The notes below the pieces were generated by a model. It saw only the letters and a program-made list of their open reading frames with translations, made no database searches and had not been told where the DNA came from. A DNA stretch of 64,000 bases from Cardiocondyla obscurior (taxonomy: Eukaryota; Arthropoda; Insecta; Hymenoptera; Formicidae): the NCBI RefSeq assembly GCF_019399895.1, contig NC_091871.1, positions 6,167,001 to 6,231,000 of the forward strand, in the 5' to 3' direction. Numbering within the stretch: the first letter of the stretch is position 1; each line of letters begins with the position of its first letter. Position numbers and translations under genes: made by a program. Shown here in pieces: positions 17,701-31,169 of this stretch.

Positions 17701-20700
17701 AAGTGAATCGCACGAGGGAAAGAGATTCGGATTCAGGCGGAGGGAAGAGGGTTCGCGCCAGGAGTCATTTTCTCGTTATGCAAAGCACTACGGCGAAAGG
17801 ATTTAGAGTAACGATTCAACATAGTTCTTTCGCGCATTTCATATTCATTCGCCCCGGCATTTCGCCGCCTTGAGGCTGCCCCTTAAAATAATCTCCGCCG
17901 CGGATCTAGGCTACCGTGCTGAATACGTCGTATCGCGAATACGTTTTCTAATTTGATTTACCTTGCCCGCCGACGCGACGCGGCGCGATAAATTTACGCC
18001 GACGCTAAAAGATCTGGGTTCGTCGGTGCCAAGCGTGTATCGCGAATTGCGACAACGGGCAGTAATTCCCACGATTTACGGGATTTATTTCGTCCTCTCA
18101 TTTTCGGGAGCTTCGACATATTTTTTTTTTTACGATAAATTTCAAACGTCTCAACTTTATTTCTATTTTACGGTAATTTAATTTTGTGAAACTGCGTTTC
18201 TTTCCCTGCAAGCGATTCCGAGTACGTTTCAGTGGTATTTTCGAGTAGATTTACGCTTTTGTTAAATTCTTTATGTAGCGGATAGATTCGCGTGAGCTTC
18301 CCGAAGCGCGTTACGCTTTGGCTTTCGCGTATGTTGCTTAACAGTCGCTTTATAGGTGCGATACGTCGCGCTCGTTTTGGGTGTCAAGTGTCTCGTTATC
18401 GTTGTTATCTACTGCGCATTAGCTATACTCACGTCATCGGTTTACGGCACAGTAGGTTGACCTGCGTGCGGCTCGCAGCCGGGCTGCGACGTTCGATCTC
18501 TAACATACGGAATTATGCGTTGGAATACGCTCGACGTGGCCGATGCAAAACTCGCGGCGAAACTTAAATTAAATCCTAGACGGCCTTTCTTTACCTCGCG
18601 GCACCGTCTCCGAGAGATCCTGTTTAAAATTTAACTCCGGCGAAAAGAAAATGAATATTTCACGGTATAAAGCAGCGCGACGCGAGATCACGTTGCGCAT
18701 CTCTCCTTTTATTTCCGTCATCGAACGTAACCAATTTCCGGTTCGGGAGAGACCATGGAAATAATAAAAAAAAAAAGACTCGATTTTTTTTTTTTTCGAT
18801 GCATATTGATACCGCTGAAATTATTTTTGTCGCAAGGCGCTCGTCGGATATGAATATTATTATTTCGGTTGTATCTTTACTTCGATTTTAAATGTTAAAT
18901 ATAATTTTCGCTGGACAAGGCGCCGTTCGGATTGCGAGAAAGCGTTTTGCTTTCGTTGGTTTTTAAAAAATTTACAAGATAAAACACGTAGGAATTATTA
19001 AACGCGAACGGAAAACGCCGTGCGATCGTTTTAGAATTTATTTCCTCCATTAAGCGCGCATTGCGGGAACGCGTTCTAAAGTGATTACACAGCTGTTAAG
19101 CGATACGTGTCACAGCTTTGCAATTAGAGATACAAGCCGGGAGGCGAGTCTTTGCAATCTTTGGCCGTCGTCTCGTTTTCCTACTTTCCGAGGTTTTCGG
19201 AATCGTGACTGCGAAATAAACTGGAAAACGAACGCGTGCTACTCTTCATCATTTTATATGAGGTCAGGAAAAAAACTTTTAATAAAGATTTATATGAAAT
19301 TCTTTTGGCGTTTATATGACGCGTCCTTTTCGGGCTCGGCGGGTCTGCGAGATAGAGTTTCCACCGCCGACTAGCTTTGAAACTCGTTCAAATCGATTCG
19401 CGGCTTCCCATTCTTGCGTTCGTATTTCACCGAACGTGATCCCGCGTGCAAGAAATTAATTCAATTGTCCTCGGTCACCTTGTTTTTGAGTAACATTGCG
19501 GAAACAATCTCGTTATCTCCGGTAGTCATATCGTGACTCGAGGCGCTATTCGGTTTTTACCTGTTGCGAGCGCGGGCTGGGAAGGACGGGAAAGCGAGCC
19601 AGCTAATTTGGCTACGATGCATTCATTCGTAGCTCTGCTGGTTTTTTTATTTTTTTTTTATTTTTATTTATTTTTTTTTTTGCGAAATAATTGTTCGACA
19701 GGTTGTACGTTTCTGCGCGAAACGCGGGAGAAAAGTCAATACGCGCCTCGTGGCAATGCACAATATTCATTCCGATATAACGTATCGACACGCGTGTTAT
19801 GTATATGAATGAAGGTGAGGCTTGTACGAGAAAACGAGCCCGCAAACACGACGCGAGACTGCCGAGTGGCGGGATTGGATTAGCAAAAATCTAAACGTTC
19901 CCCGCGCGATTGTTTTTACGCCAGAACTCGCACACGCGCGCGATCGTGGACAAATAACAGCTTTTATTTCGAAGGGAAAAAAGAAAAAAAAAACGCTATC
20001 TATATCGATAACTTTTATCTATAACTTTTATCATTATATTTCGCGTAAAGAAGCCGGAGGGAAAAATATGTAGATAACAGACTTGGATAGCTGTCGCAGG
20101 CTGACCTACATCTCCGCGGGCACCGCGGCCACCGTTCGCGAGATGGTCCTTAATGTATACATTAAAAATAAAAGCACGGCACGGTCCTCCGGAGCTCGGC
20201 ACACCAGTTACGATTCTACGCCCCGTGTTTACGCACCGACATTACGAAGGTGCGCTCTTAACCTCGAACGTCGGCATTCTTCAGTCGCATTTAATCTTCT
20301 AATTTGCCGGAAAATTACGCGACCCGTATAATGCCCCCGATCACTGTACTCTCCGGTCGATAACGTAATGAAGTTCTTCCCCCCTCGTTCCGCGGTGCGC
20401 GATCTTGCTCCTCGTCGTCCACGCGAAAATCTCGCAGCGCTAGAAAATTTTCATCAAACGGGGAATTTTTTTTCTTTTTTTTTATTTTTTTTTTTTATTT
20501 TAAAAATATCAAAAGCGCTTCCGCGTTAACCTTTCATCTTTCGAGATTAACTCTTCTGCAAATCAAATTAATGCCACTTCCAGAAACTTTGTTATTGATT
20601 GCCAGGGGATTATTCTCGAGAATCAAGATTGTTTTATCTGTAATGAAATTTTCGTCTTAAAAATGAAGAGGGAGGAGATTAGATGGAGGATATCGATCTT

Positions 20701-23115
20701 GTAATGTTCCGGGGACGCGAAGTGATTCAGATTGATATCTTTCGCGAGGAAGATGAAAAAGAGATACATTTTGCGGTGAGGGTTCCGTTGCGCGTGTCAG
20801 GTTAAGCGATTATAAAACAGACGCGGCGTGAAACGTTAATGGAATGCTCGCGAGGAATGTAAAATAATTAGTAGTCTTTGATCGGCTGCGGTTACGTGCG
20901 GAGGAATGACTCAGGGTGATTAACGCCGGCCGGACTTTGATATTACAATACAACTCTCTCGACATTCTTAACACTCTTCTCTCATAAAAAAAAAAGAAGC
21001 ACAATATTTTTTTCAAACAGTTTTTAGACATTTATTTTTCTTTTAAGTAAATGAAAAATTACTTGGCGAGTCGCTGAACGAACGACCGGCTTAATTATCA
21101 TAATTAAAATTTAAACAATCGCCGTCGGGCGCGAAGGCGTAAAAGGAACGTCGGAACGTAGCATTTAAAATCGCGGGGGTTTACGATCGAGAACGTATTG
21201 TATCAGCTCGTAGCGTGCCGTGCGTGTGGCAACACGGATTTAATGATGCATTATCGTGCACGATAAAGAAGGCGTTTGTAATATTGCGCCACCTCGCGCG
21301 GCGCGCATTCCCGTGCAGGTCGCGAGTAGATCGGTGCGTTAAACGCCGGTGAACGTGCGTACGCCGTCGATTGCCGCAAGAAAATTTCACGCGCCGGGCG
21401 AAGTGGCGAGTTTCCATTAATCTCTTTTTGTTTATTTCGCAATAAATTTGTTTAGGGCGTTGCTCACGGCGCGTGATGGATTTTGGCATGCCTGCGTGAT
21501 TAAATCCATATATGCGTGTAAATCCACTAAAACGCAACGGTAACGCAATGCAATGCGATGCGATGCAATGCAATGCGGCGTGTCGGCGCGCGCAGTATCC
21601 GCTTTGAGCGAAACAGCGTGTTTCGATCAAAGCGCATTTATTTATTTAACGGCTGCGAGTACACAGAAAATTTGTGGTTTCCTGCGAAATAAAATGAATG
21701 TTCCGCCCCTCCCCCCTCGCCCCCTCTTCTCATTGTGCATGATAAATTTTCATTGGACGACACGGAACAGAATCGCGTAAGATTTATCGCGTTGCGTTTG
21801 TGATTTCGCTCTTTTGTTTGCGTTGCAAAATGTTACGCGCGGTGTAAATTTGCTAGGTGATTATCGACTCATTGCTTCATCCTAGCATTTAACAAATTTT
21901 GCTTCAACTAAATTTATCAATTTCGAATTACGCACGGCGCGTCCGCGATCTCTCGCTAGTTTTTTTTTTAATTCATCCATTATTAATTCGCAAATAATTT
22001 ATGTCCTCGCCGGTGTACACAAGTATCGATTTATCTTACAATTAAGATTATTGGCTTTTGTAATATTTCTTGCGCAACATTACGTGCTCCTTGCGATATC
22101 CGCGCCTCATTAACTTCGTCGCGCTTTAGCGATCGTTTCTCTCGAGCCTTCGACAACGCGAATTTCCGCGCCGGCGACATTAATTAAAACATATCTCTGC
22201 GATTTACGCTCCATTAATTTTGTTTCTCTTGTTTCGATATTTTGCGTGAGATCGCGGATTGTTTCGGCGACCGCAGGTAGCTCGGGCTAATTACGCTAAT
22301 AGTCTTTTGTGCATCGCTCGATGTCGCCGCGGCTTTCCGTAAACCCTTTAAATCTCGCTGATTCGCCGCCTTAAAAGGCAATCCTTCCGCCCTTTTCTTT
22401 TTTCTTTTTTTTTACGTGTTCCTCCCGTCTTCTCATGCAAATTTGCGGTATGTTACGTGCTCCCTCTAACTATGCCGCCAATTAAAACACTCCTTTTCGA
22501 GCGGCAAGGCGGGTTCAAGTGCAATGTGTGCGCCGCACGATGTGTGTACGTGTGCGTACGTATCGGATCGTCTAAAAGCAAATGCGCTCCCAGGCGCAAT
22601 ACCGTAGAAAGAGATTTCGAGAACTCGAATAAATATTTGACTCAGAGTCCAAAGATTTGTCGCTCCCCTTTTTTCTCCTCGAATCGAATAATAATTTAAA
22701 CGTCACGCGCCGAAGATAAAACGTTCCTCGCTTTCGCGAAGGATAAGGCGAGCCGGAAAAAAACAATAGGATCGACTTTCGTTTGAAGCGTGTATCGCGG
22801 GGCTCGTTACGCGTGTACATGGGCGAGTTAATTAAAAATAGGATTACGGAAGTTACGGGATCTAAGTAAGGCCGCGACTTTTAAATGCCCGTGGCATTGT
22901 GAAATTTTATGAACAAAGTTAACGCGGGCGGCGTTCGTCGCACAGGCGGGCATGTTTCACAACGTATCGCGCCCTTTGTGCGCGAAACTTTTCCGCATTT
23001 TCCGATATATGCGCGTTACGGAGATGCGCGATACTAATACGACTTGCATAGTTTACATATTCATGTAGATTTACTCGCCATACTTGCGCGATTTCCACGT
23101 GAATAGACGGCGGAG
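14793..23115 (+). other. First intron of the downstream gene, part 1
   Basis: No exon is supported. There are A/T homopolymers (15440-15457, 18769-18778, 19625-19680, 20465-20500), GC-rich islands with chance open frames (15.93-16.36 kb, 16.77-17.24 kb) and a GCAAT/GCGAT pentamer array at 21545-21574. No transposon protein or RNA gene was recognised. Confidence 0.55.
21545..21574. repeat. Pentamer array (GCAAT/GCGAT), 6 units
   Basis: Six consecutive 5-bp units in the order GCAAT, GCAAT, GCGAT, GCGAT, GCAAT, GCAAT. Confidence 0.9.
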
Positions 23116-23445
23116 AGGCTTTTTCCGCGATTTCCACTTCGAAATCGTTTAGACAAAATCAAGCAGCTTCTCGTTTCTCCGTCGAGCGAGCCATATCCCT
23201 TTGATGTTTATTTCTCGATTCTATCACGGCGGCACTTTGCGAGTTTTCGAAAAATGCAAATGAAAAAAAGAGCAATGATTGGCAATGGAAAGGCGTTTTT
23301 CCGTAGTTTTTACTTAAAAATCGTTTGCACGGGATTAAGTTGTTTTTTCCTTTTTTTTCCCATCGAATAAACCACATCTCTTTGTGACATTTTTCTTTCT
23401 CGGTTTTATTACAGTGGTAACTTTGAAAGTTTTCGAACAATAAAA
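23116..23445. repeat. Old tandem duplication, two units with a period of 175-186 bp
   Basis: Unit A (23116-23262) and unit B (23291-23445) share an ordered series of blocks: aggc.tttttccg, acttc/acttaaaatcgttt, the catatccctttg and cacatctctttg pair, tttctcg..ttctat/tttat, and agttttcga (23242 and 23428). Divergence is large, so this is an old local duplication inside the intron. Confidence 0.65.
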
Positions 23446-26400
23446 AGGAATCCGTACGTGTATTATAAATAATAAAAGCTATTTAGAAAATAAAATTCTG
23501 CTTGTTTGGCAAAAGTTCAAGCATTTTAATAAGTCTTTTTTTTTTTTTACCATTATCGAGTCTCAAGAAATGCTGTTAATGCGGCGTTCCGATTATTCAA
23601 CGCGAATTGTATCGCGATAATTGCGTGCCGTGAATTACAACGAGAATCCAATTAAAGCACTTAAATTATCGTTAATCCTAACGCAATATCAATTACACTT
23701 ACGAACACACGACGCCGCAGTCCCGTTGGAGCGCGGCGAGAGATATGATCGCAATTAATGGGGCAGGTCGAGCTTACATCTCGTAAAGACGAGCCTGCAT
23801 TCGGCAAAGGGTAAATCTATTAAGTGCCATGCGCGCACGTGGAAAGTGTCGTTCTTAATAAATGTATATGCATCGCTATTATGTCGAGGATCGTACACAG
23901 GTACAAATGTAAACGCGGGCGCGATAAATTTATACCGAACCGGCGATTCGCGCAGCCCGCGCGATGCTGCGCGTGAATTTAATATATTTTCGATCTTGTC
24001 GTCTCGAAACTTCATAAATAATTCCGCTGAATAATTCAAACCCCGGGACCGAACTTATCGAGCCGAAAGTGTTGTACACCGCGAGAGCCGTGCGTGGGCG
24101 TGTTAAACGAAAGTTAAGGCCCATGTGTTGTTCGGGCCAATATAAAAAAAAGAAAGGAAAAAAAAAATAGAAAAGAGAGAAGACAACATGACGTATCGTG
24201 ATCGATCCTTTCTTTCAGTTTCCAGACGCCACTTTTTAAAACCGGAGTTTATTTAACGGGGAAAGTTGGCGAAAGGGAGGGGTTTTTATTTAATTTTTTT
24301 TTTTTTTGTTATTGTTAAATTGAAAATGAAGTCAATTAAACTCGAGAGATATCTCGACGCTGGGAATTATCCAGATGTACGCGTTTATTATGGCGGGATT
24401 GAATCAACTCCGAAGTTTTAATGATGTAAAAAGGCCGGATAATTTGAAGGGTTCCAAACTTTAATTACGATGCGCGATCTTATTGCAATTTCGCACACTT
24501 TGATCGTGAGTAATGCCATTAGGTGGAATTAATCTCCACCGGCGATCAAATAATCAGAGCCCATCGCGCCCGGGTCTCTCATTTTTATGCAAATGGTAGG
24601 GTCTGCCCCGCGCTAAAAGTGACGACGTAAAATTTAGAGGAAAAGAATGATGATTGGTTTAAATACATTTCGCGCATCGGCGACAATGAAAATTGAGTTA
24701 AACCGAAGTTTCACCGAAGTATCAGCTTCCCGTTTAAATTAAATAAAGTAGGATGAAATCAATACGGGTGGTACGGGGAAACGGGGCGAGGACGGTCAGA
24801 CGAAATTAATTGAAGATCGGATGCGCTGCCAAAGTCTAATTTAAGCTCCTTTTTCATTCTGTTTATTTTAGTCACGGGCGGAATATTGTACGGGATTTAC
24901 TGCAAAATTAATCGTTAATTAATGAAAGTACATTGAAGCTGCAGCGTGTAATCTCCAGGAAATTCGATTTTACATCCGCGGCTACTTTCGGTGATAAACG
25001 CCTGTGTAATCGGTCCATCAAAAACGTCACTGAGTATTAATGACGCGAAGTCAGTAAACTTGCGCAGCAACACGGTAAATAAAATTGTAGTCGCAGAAAA
25101 AAAAAAAATTAAGAAAAGAAAGACACGTACGATATCAGTACTAATTAGAATGTCGCCTCGCGAGTAGTACGCACAGCCATCAAGTTAAACGCCGCTCGCC
25201 AACGCTCGCCCGCTGATTAATTGCGCAGGCTAATGTTCTCTTCCGCCGTGCGTTTTCCCAGTCTGCAATTTCTCGGAAAACATCTTAATACATCTCGTAC
25301 GCGTTCGAAAAGTGTTCGCAGGCCGCTAGCTGCCCACGCACGCGCGTAGGTGCGTGACCGGTTCTTTTCAATCACAAGGATCCGTTCGCGGAACCAGTGC
25401 ATCGAGATTTCGCGTACGACTGCGTCTTGTGTGCTCACGCAATCGCGCTTTCGCGCTGAGAGCCGGCTCGGCGATGCTGCATGGCTAATAGATACGTTGA
25501 CATAAATCCGGTCGCGTGTATACGTGTGTAACGGCGCGTGTGCGGCCGGCACCGCTCTCCTCTCGCATATCGCGGGCGGCGACCTGTCCACGTTGCATTA
25601 ATTCGGAGCCGCGTCCTCGCAATGTTCTCGCGCAGATGTGTCAGCTGTTGTCACGCGTAATGAGCGATTGACCGAAAGTTGCCCTCCGCAAAGTTTCCAG
25701 TTCGAGAGGTAAATGATTGACAATCCCATTTGTCCGGCGCGCAGAGTCGCAGACGTGAATTACGTAACGCGTCGCCGAGATTTTTCAACACTGTCTATCG
25801 CTATGTTACGAAGATTATTATTATTATTATTTTTTTTTTTTTTTTTTACGCTTTTTCTTTTGAGCTGGCGGAATAAATTCTTTTGTAGCGAAATAAAGTA
25901 CGCGAGAGGAAAATCTATGTTTAATAAGGTGGACACCGGTGTCTTGTTATCTTTATGGCTTCGTGTTAGAACGTTTATCGCGTGATCCCCTACGTGTACT
26001 TAATGTGCGACTGAATATTAACATTATGGCAACATGTCCGCGGGAAGTTCACACGTAGCAGCGGGCGATGAATATTAAAAGCATTTCCGCGAGGCACGAG
26101 ATTGACACGCGTCTCGGTCGAAGACCCTTTTCCATGATTTCCGATAGACTATTACTTCCGGTCATTGGTTCTTGCGCTGGTTTAATTGACAACGCGTCGA
26201 ATCGCGTCGCGAATCGGCGGATCGAGTGCACGAACGAGAGAATAGAGAGCCATTAAACAGAGAAGAATTTTCTCGCTGCGCTCCGCACGCCCGTTTGAAC
26301 ATGACGCGTGATTTTCCGTTTACGATGAAAACCCTTTTCGCGGATTCGAAAATATTCGTTAATTGGATGTTGCTAATGACGACAGGATGAAAGAAAAAGA

Positions 26401-26786
26401 GCAAAACTGCGCGAATATTCGGTACAATCAACGGTTCGTTTTCGACACGGCGATTCTAAGAGTCTCGACAAAACCCCTTTTTACTTTTCTCTTTTTTTTT
26501 TTACGTGGAATATTAATTTTTTAATTGTGAAAAGACTGTCATATAAATATTTTAATTGACAAAAAACTTTGCTCGTTTCATGTTTCCGCTCTGTGTGAAT
26601 TAATAAAAAGTCCCTTATAAATTTCGTAGCTTTTGGTCTGCGATTAGAACCGATTAAATAACGCTAAATTAATCGAATGATCACATGATTATTTATCGCG
26701 ATCATTATCGTTGCTCATTCACGTTGAAACGTGGTTCGCCTACAAGCGGACGGGCGACCCTTTTCCGCTAGGATTCGTGCGCTAGG

Positions 26787-26813
26787 TTCCCAGGTATTTA
26801 TACCTGCTGGGAA
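26787..26813. repeat. Inverted repeat with a 3-nt bulge
   Basis: TTCCCAGGTAT, TT, then ATACCTGCTGGGAA. The arms pair perfectly except for three extra bases on the right arm. Outer AGGT and ACCT can extend the pairing. Confidence 0.75.
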
Positions 26814-27706
26814 ATAAAACCTGTCGGGATTCTTCTGTGAAGGGACAGAATTACGTGGTTAGGCGAGGCCCCGGCATGCCGGTAGGTCTCGTAATCTTCA
26901 GGTAGAGAGGAGCACGGGTGGGGGGAGTGTCAGGGTTCCTGTCCCGCGTCAGTGTTAATTCCCTTGGCTGGCGCGAGAAATCATCGTGCAGCGATACACG
27001 TTGCTTTTCCTCAATCCATATTAAATGTGACGTCTGAGCGACGCGAAGCTCGCGAGGAGGACGAGGGACCTACGCGGTAATTCATATACCGAACTCTGTG
27101 AAACAACCTGCCCGATGGCACCCGGCATGCATGCGAACAATTTAATTAACACAAACGCATTAATCTGAACGTGCGACAGAACGCCGGTGAACCCTTTACG
27201 CAAGATGTATTTTTGTTTGAAAAAAAAAAGACTTTCTAATTTAATTTACAAACTCTACTTTGACGCAAGTATACATATATCATAATTAATTAATCGAAGT
27301 TCGGCGAATTAAAAGTTTCGAGCAAATATCTTTTTTTTTTTTCCTTTTTTTTTTATTTGTGAGATATAACAATTTACGTGTCTTTTGGTCGACTTTATTA
27401 TTATTTCACGGAAGTATAAATCACCTTTTTCCACCGAGATGAGTAATGGATAGTTAAGTTATTGCTTTTTCTCGCTGATGTTAATTGCGATGCGAAGTAT
27501 GTAAGGTCGTAGCTAAATCATATTTCAAAGTGCCACGGAGATGTCTCCTGCGATGAGGAAGAATCACCTGTTACGCCTCCTAAATCTGCGGGGAATTTCT
27601 TCCCAACCGTTTCGACTCTTTCAGAGACGTTACTCGCGTCTACGCCTTCGGGGTGCTCGTACCTCGGAACTCGAATTTTTCACTCGGAACGTTATTTCCC
27701 TGCATA

Positions 27707-27734
27707 TACATATGTACACATGTGTACATATGTA
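27707..27734. repeat. Perfect 28-bp palindrome (TACATATGTACACA and its complement)
   Basis: Each half is 14 bases with no spacer. It is built of ACATATGTACAC-type steps, so it may have arisen from a (TACA/TGTA) microsatellite. Confidence 0.95.
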
Positions 27735-30700
27735 CACAGTCTCGCACACACGTGCCGTTCGTTAGGAGTTACTACGCCGTGTTGGCACGGCACTCTGTTC
27801 TTTCACGAAAATGGTTGTAACCTCGGAGGAGTACTACGTGTCTTCTATTTGGCATCCCAATCGTGGGAACGAACTCACGGCGCGGTTATGTTAAACAGCT
27901 GCCTCTCCTTAATAGTTCAATCTCTCAATTTTCCAATTCAAATTGTTAATTACTGTAACCCAGACGGTTCGTTATTCATGGCCCGGTCTGCCTTCTTCAA
28001 ATCTACATACTCCTCTAAACGTTTTTCTTTATAAAAAATTATATGTATATATCACGTGAGAGCATTTTGATTGAAAAGAAAATAAAAAAGAAAAAAACGC
28101 CATTATATCACGTTAAGAAATATGATTGCGCTATTGATTACTATTTTTAAATCGACGCTTATATCAAGCGATCTTTTATTGATATCGTTTCTGATGTGTT
28201 CTATCCTCTTATCGCGAGTGGAAAATATTGATATATGTATCGAGAAATGAAATGTCTTTTAAAAGCGATACCTACTTAGTTATATATATTACATACACGT
28301 TAAAGTGGTCAATGCTTTTTGAAATTTATTTTTAACAATTTTTTCTATAAAAAAAAAAAAAAAAATTATTTCTTGAAAAATATGAAATGTTAATATTTAT
28401 TAATACATTTTATATAACGGTATTATAATAAATTAAATGTTTCTCCGTGGTTTTTTGATCTTGGCGTGTAATATATGCCCTTTGACGGGTACTCGAAGGA
28501 CGCGAATTTAAGTACGGTTATTAATTAGTGTTACATAGGCATCGCTTTGGCGTACGCTCATAGTGTCAACCTCCTGTTAAGCCGTTTATAGTCGCTAAAG
28601 CGCATTAAGACACATGGCAGGAAGCTCTATATCTCGTCTTTTGAGCGTAAAGTTACCTCGGTTATTCCAACTACTGGTTCCGGCGCAAACTTGCCACCGG
28701 TCGTTGAGCTTCATTAGTCCGACCGCATACGTTAAATCCTAATTAGCCTCATTTACTCCGACCTTGCCGATTAAGATCGCGCACCACGGCTCATAGGAAA
28801 AGCTGCGCCCAAACTCGGTCATAAAAGATCGGAGCGTGCCGTTTTTGGTCCACGAATCTTCAAGCGTTTGGCTTTTTCGTATTAAATATAATAACGTAAT
28901 AATTATATAAGTAAATATATTTTATTCAAATATAATCCTTTTTTTTTGTCAGCTGCAAGAACCACTCGCCTCGAGTCTTTACGTTGTTCGTCGATATTAA
29001 CTCGCTTTGATTTCTTAATCTTTCATTTATTACAAGTCGGCGCAGGGTTCGAAGTAGAAGTAATTGCGTCGACGAGAGCTGTCGTCGTTGTCGCATTAAC
29101 CACGTCCGGGAAAATTAAACAACCGCTTTACTAGTCGTACTCGTTGGAAAATTAATTTTCTATCGCAGCCGCTTTTAATCGCCGCGAAAATTCTTTTTGC
29201 CCCTCTTATTAAAACTAGAGCATTCGAACGGAAAATGTTAATTATGCGGATACAACGTGTACGCACGCGTATAAGTACGCAGCTCCTTAGATAAATGGTT
29301 GGCCGAGGCTAAATTTATCGAGTTGTCTTCGGCATATCCCGCGGCTCCGTTACTTCATGTTTTCGCGAAGCTAAGGTTTATCATTAAGAGATACGTCGGG
29401 GACCAATTGCTAGTTGTTCCTTATGTACAGATCATGGGAAAACGAGCAGCGACTAATGATACATCGTGAGTCACGACGTGAATCGTGACACGAGCTCCGA
29501 TATCGCAATGCACGGCCGGGCCCTTCATCGATTTTACGATTCCTCACTCCCTTTTTACTCGAAACATCTCCTTTATTTCGCGAAACCGACGTTCGGAATG
29601 CTGAAAAAAAAAAAATCTCGAGCACTACCTTAGTTCCCGGAATCATTAATTTCGCTCGCACAAATGCTAAGTACTTTCGAAGCGTCGACGTATTAATGAA
29701 AGAACTTTGTTTTGAGAAAATATTAAATTGCGCAAAAAAGGAAAAAAAAAAAATGCATAAATTACCGGTTTGCGCGTATCGCCGCAACCGAGTTCCACGT
29801 GAACCGGTTCGCCTGCTATTTTTGCGTTGCTCGCGGACAGCGGGCGACGTTAAATTAATGAAACCATCCGTGTCGATCGAGAAAAAATTATCGTCGCGGC
29901 CGCGTGGCCGGCGCGCGCTGGCACGTACTTGCGCTCGGTCGTAATTAAGAATTCTCCGACGAATCAATTAAGCTACGTCGGGGTAAACGATATATTTTAT
30001 CAGGCGCCGATAAACAGCCGCACCTCGGGGCTTAATGGCCGCCTGCGTGCTAATGACAGCTCCTTAATGCAGTACAATAGGCATCACTTATTCGTGCATG
30101 CACGGGCGGAGATCCCGCTCTGAATGGACCGCGATTCGGGGGACTGAGCTTTATCCAATGCCATTTCCATTTTGCTAATCACAGTTGTCGGTACCGCTGC
30201 GCGTAATGGACGCGAGATCTAATCCGCTCGTCCCACTTCCCAAATGAATCGTATCCCTTTGCGCTTATTCAATGAAAGGGTCGCGCCTCGACAAAGTGGC
30301 TCCGATTGCTTCAATCACGCGTCCCGGTATCTCACGCGCTCTCGCACTCCGCGCCTGCGGATCCGTGAATTCATGAATGTTATTGTGAGCTCTGTCCGCC
30401 CGATCATTGATTCAGCCGATTAGGTAGTCGCGAAGATTATACGGGCTTCTCCCCGAGCGGACCAGACATGCTGAGTCTCGGTACGCCGGCTCGATTCCGA
30501 TTGATCGCTTTATTGTGCTGTTGTGACAGCCGTTGTTATAACCGGTGTGATAAATTGCGAGTATAATGCGATGCGGGTGGGAATTTAATCAAGTCCGCGT
30601 CTCGCGAGATATGAATAATATTGAATTTTTTTTATTTTATTTTATTTTTTTTTTTTTTTCAAACTCCGCCCGTAGGCTAAATAATTTGTTTGCACTGTCG

Positions 30701-31071
30701 TTTAATTAAATATATTCGCGCAACGATCGTATCACGCGAAATTAGAGACAAGAAAATAAAACGTAAATCATCTTGTTATAAATTACGAAATTTATTAACT
30801 AGCGCGACAGGACCTCCTCATTAATACGAATTAAAAATGCGTGTTGTATGTCGCATTAATTTCATACGGGATTAAAAATCATCACGTAAAAGCGACGCTT
30901 ATTTCCGACGCGAAAAAGCTTACGATTGCACGTCGCGGCGGCACGCATACTCGAAGCGATTCTTAAATTTCGCTTCTAGCGCGAATATTTTTGGGACTGA
31001 CGTCGCCAAAGAGCGCCGCGATGTTATTAGAATACTTGCTACCCGCTGCACCGGCCGGCAACGGTGGATAT

Positions 31072-31169
31072 TAGCTATGTAAGTGGGATTGCACCCATGG
31101 GCCCGCTTGCGCTACCCCACCGAAATTTCTCCCGCTTGAGGTAGGTCGAAATCCCACATAACGTAGTTA
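31072..31169. repeat. Long hairpin-forming inverted repeat (98 nt)
   Basis: The left arm 31072-31090 (TAGCTATGTAAGTGGGATT) and right arm 31150-31169 (AATCCCACATAACGTAGTTA) pair over about 18 positions, counting two G-U pairs, with one bulge and one mismatch. Inside the loop CTACCCCA and TGAGGTAG can form a second stem. Size and shape are in the range of microRNA precursors, but I recognise no known mature microRNA. Confidence 0.6.

Noticed and set aside
31137..31144. TGAGGTAG, the let-7 seed, inside the 31-kb hairpin loop
   Set aside because: Only the seed matches, and it lies in the loop region rather than on a precursor arm.
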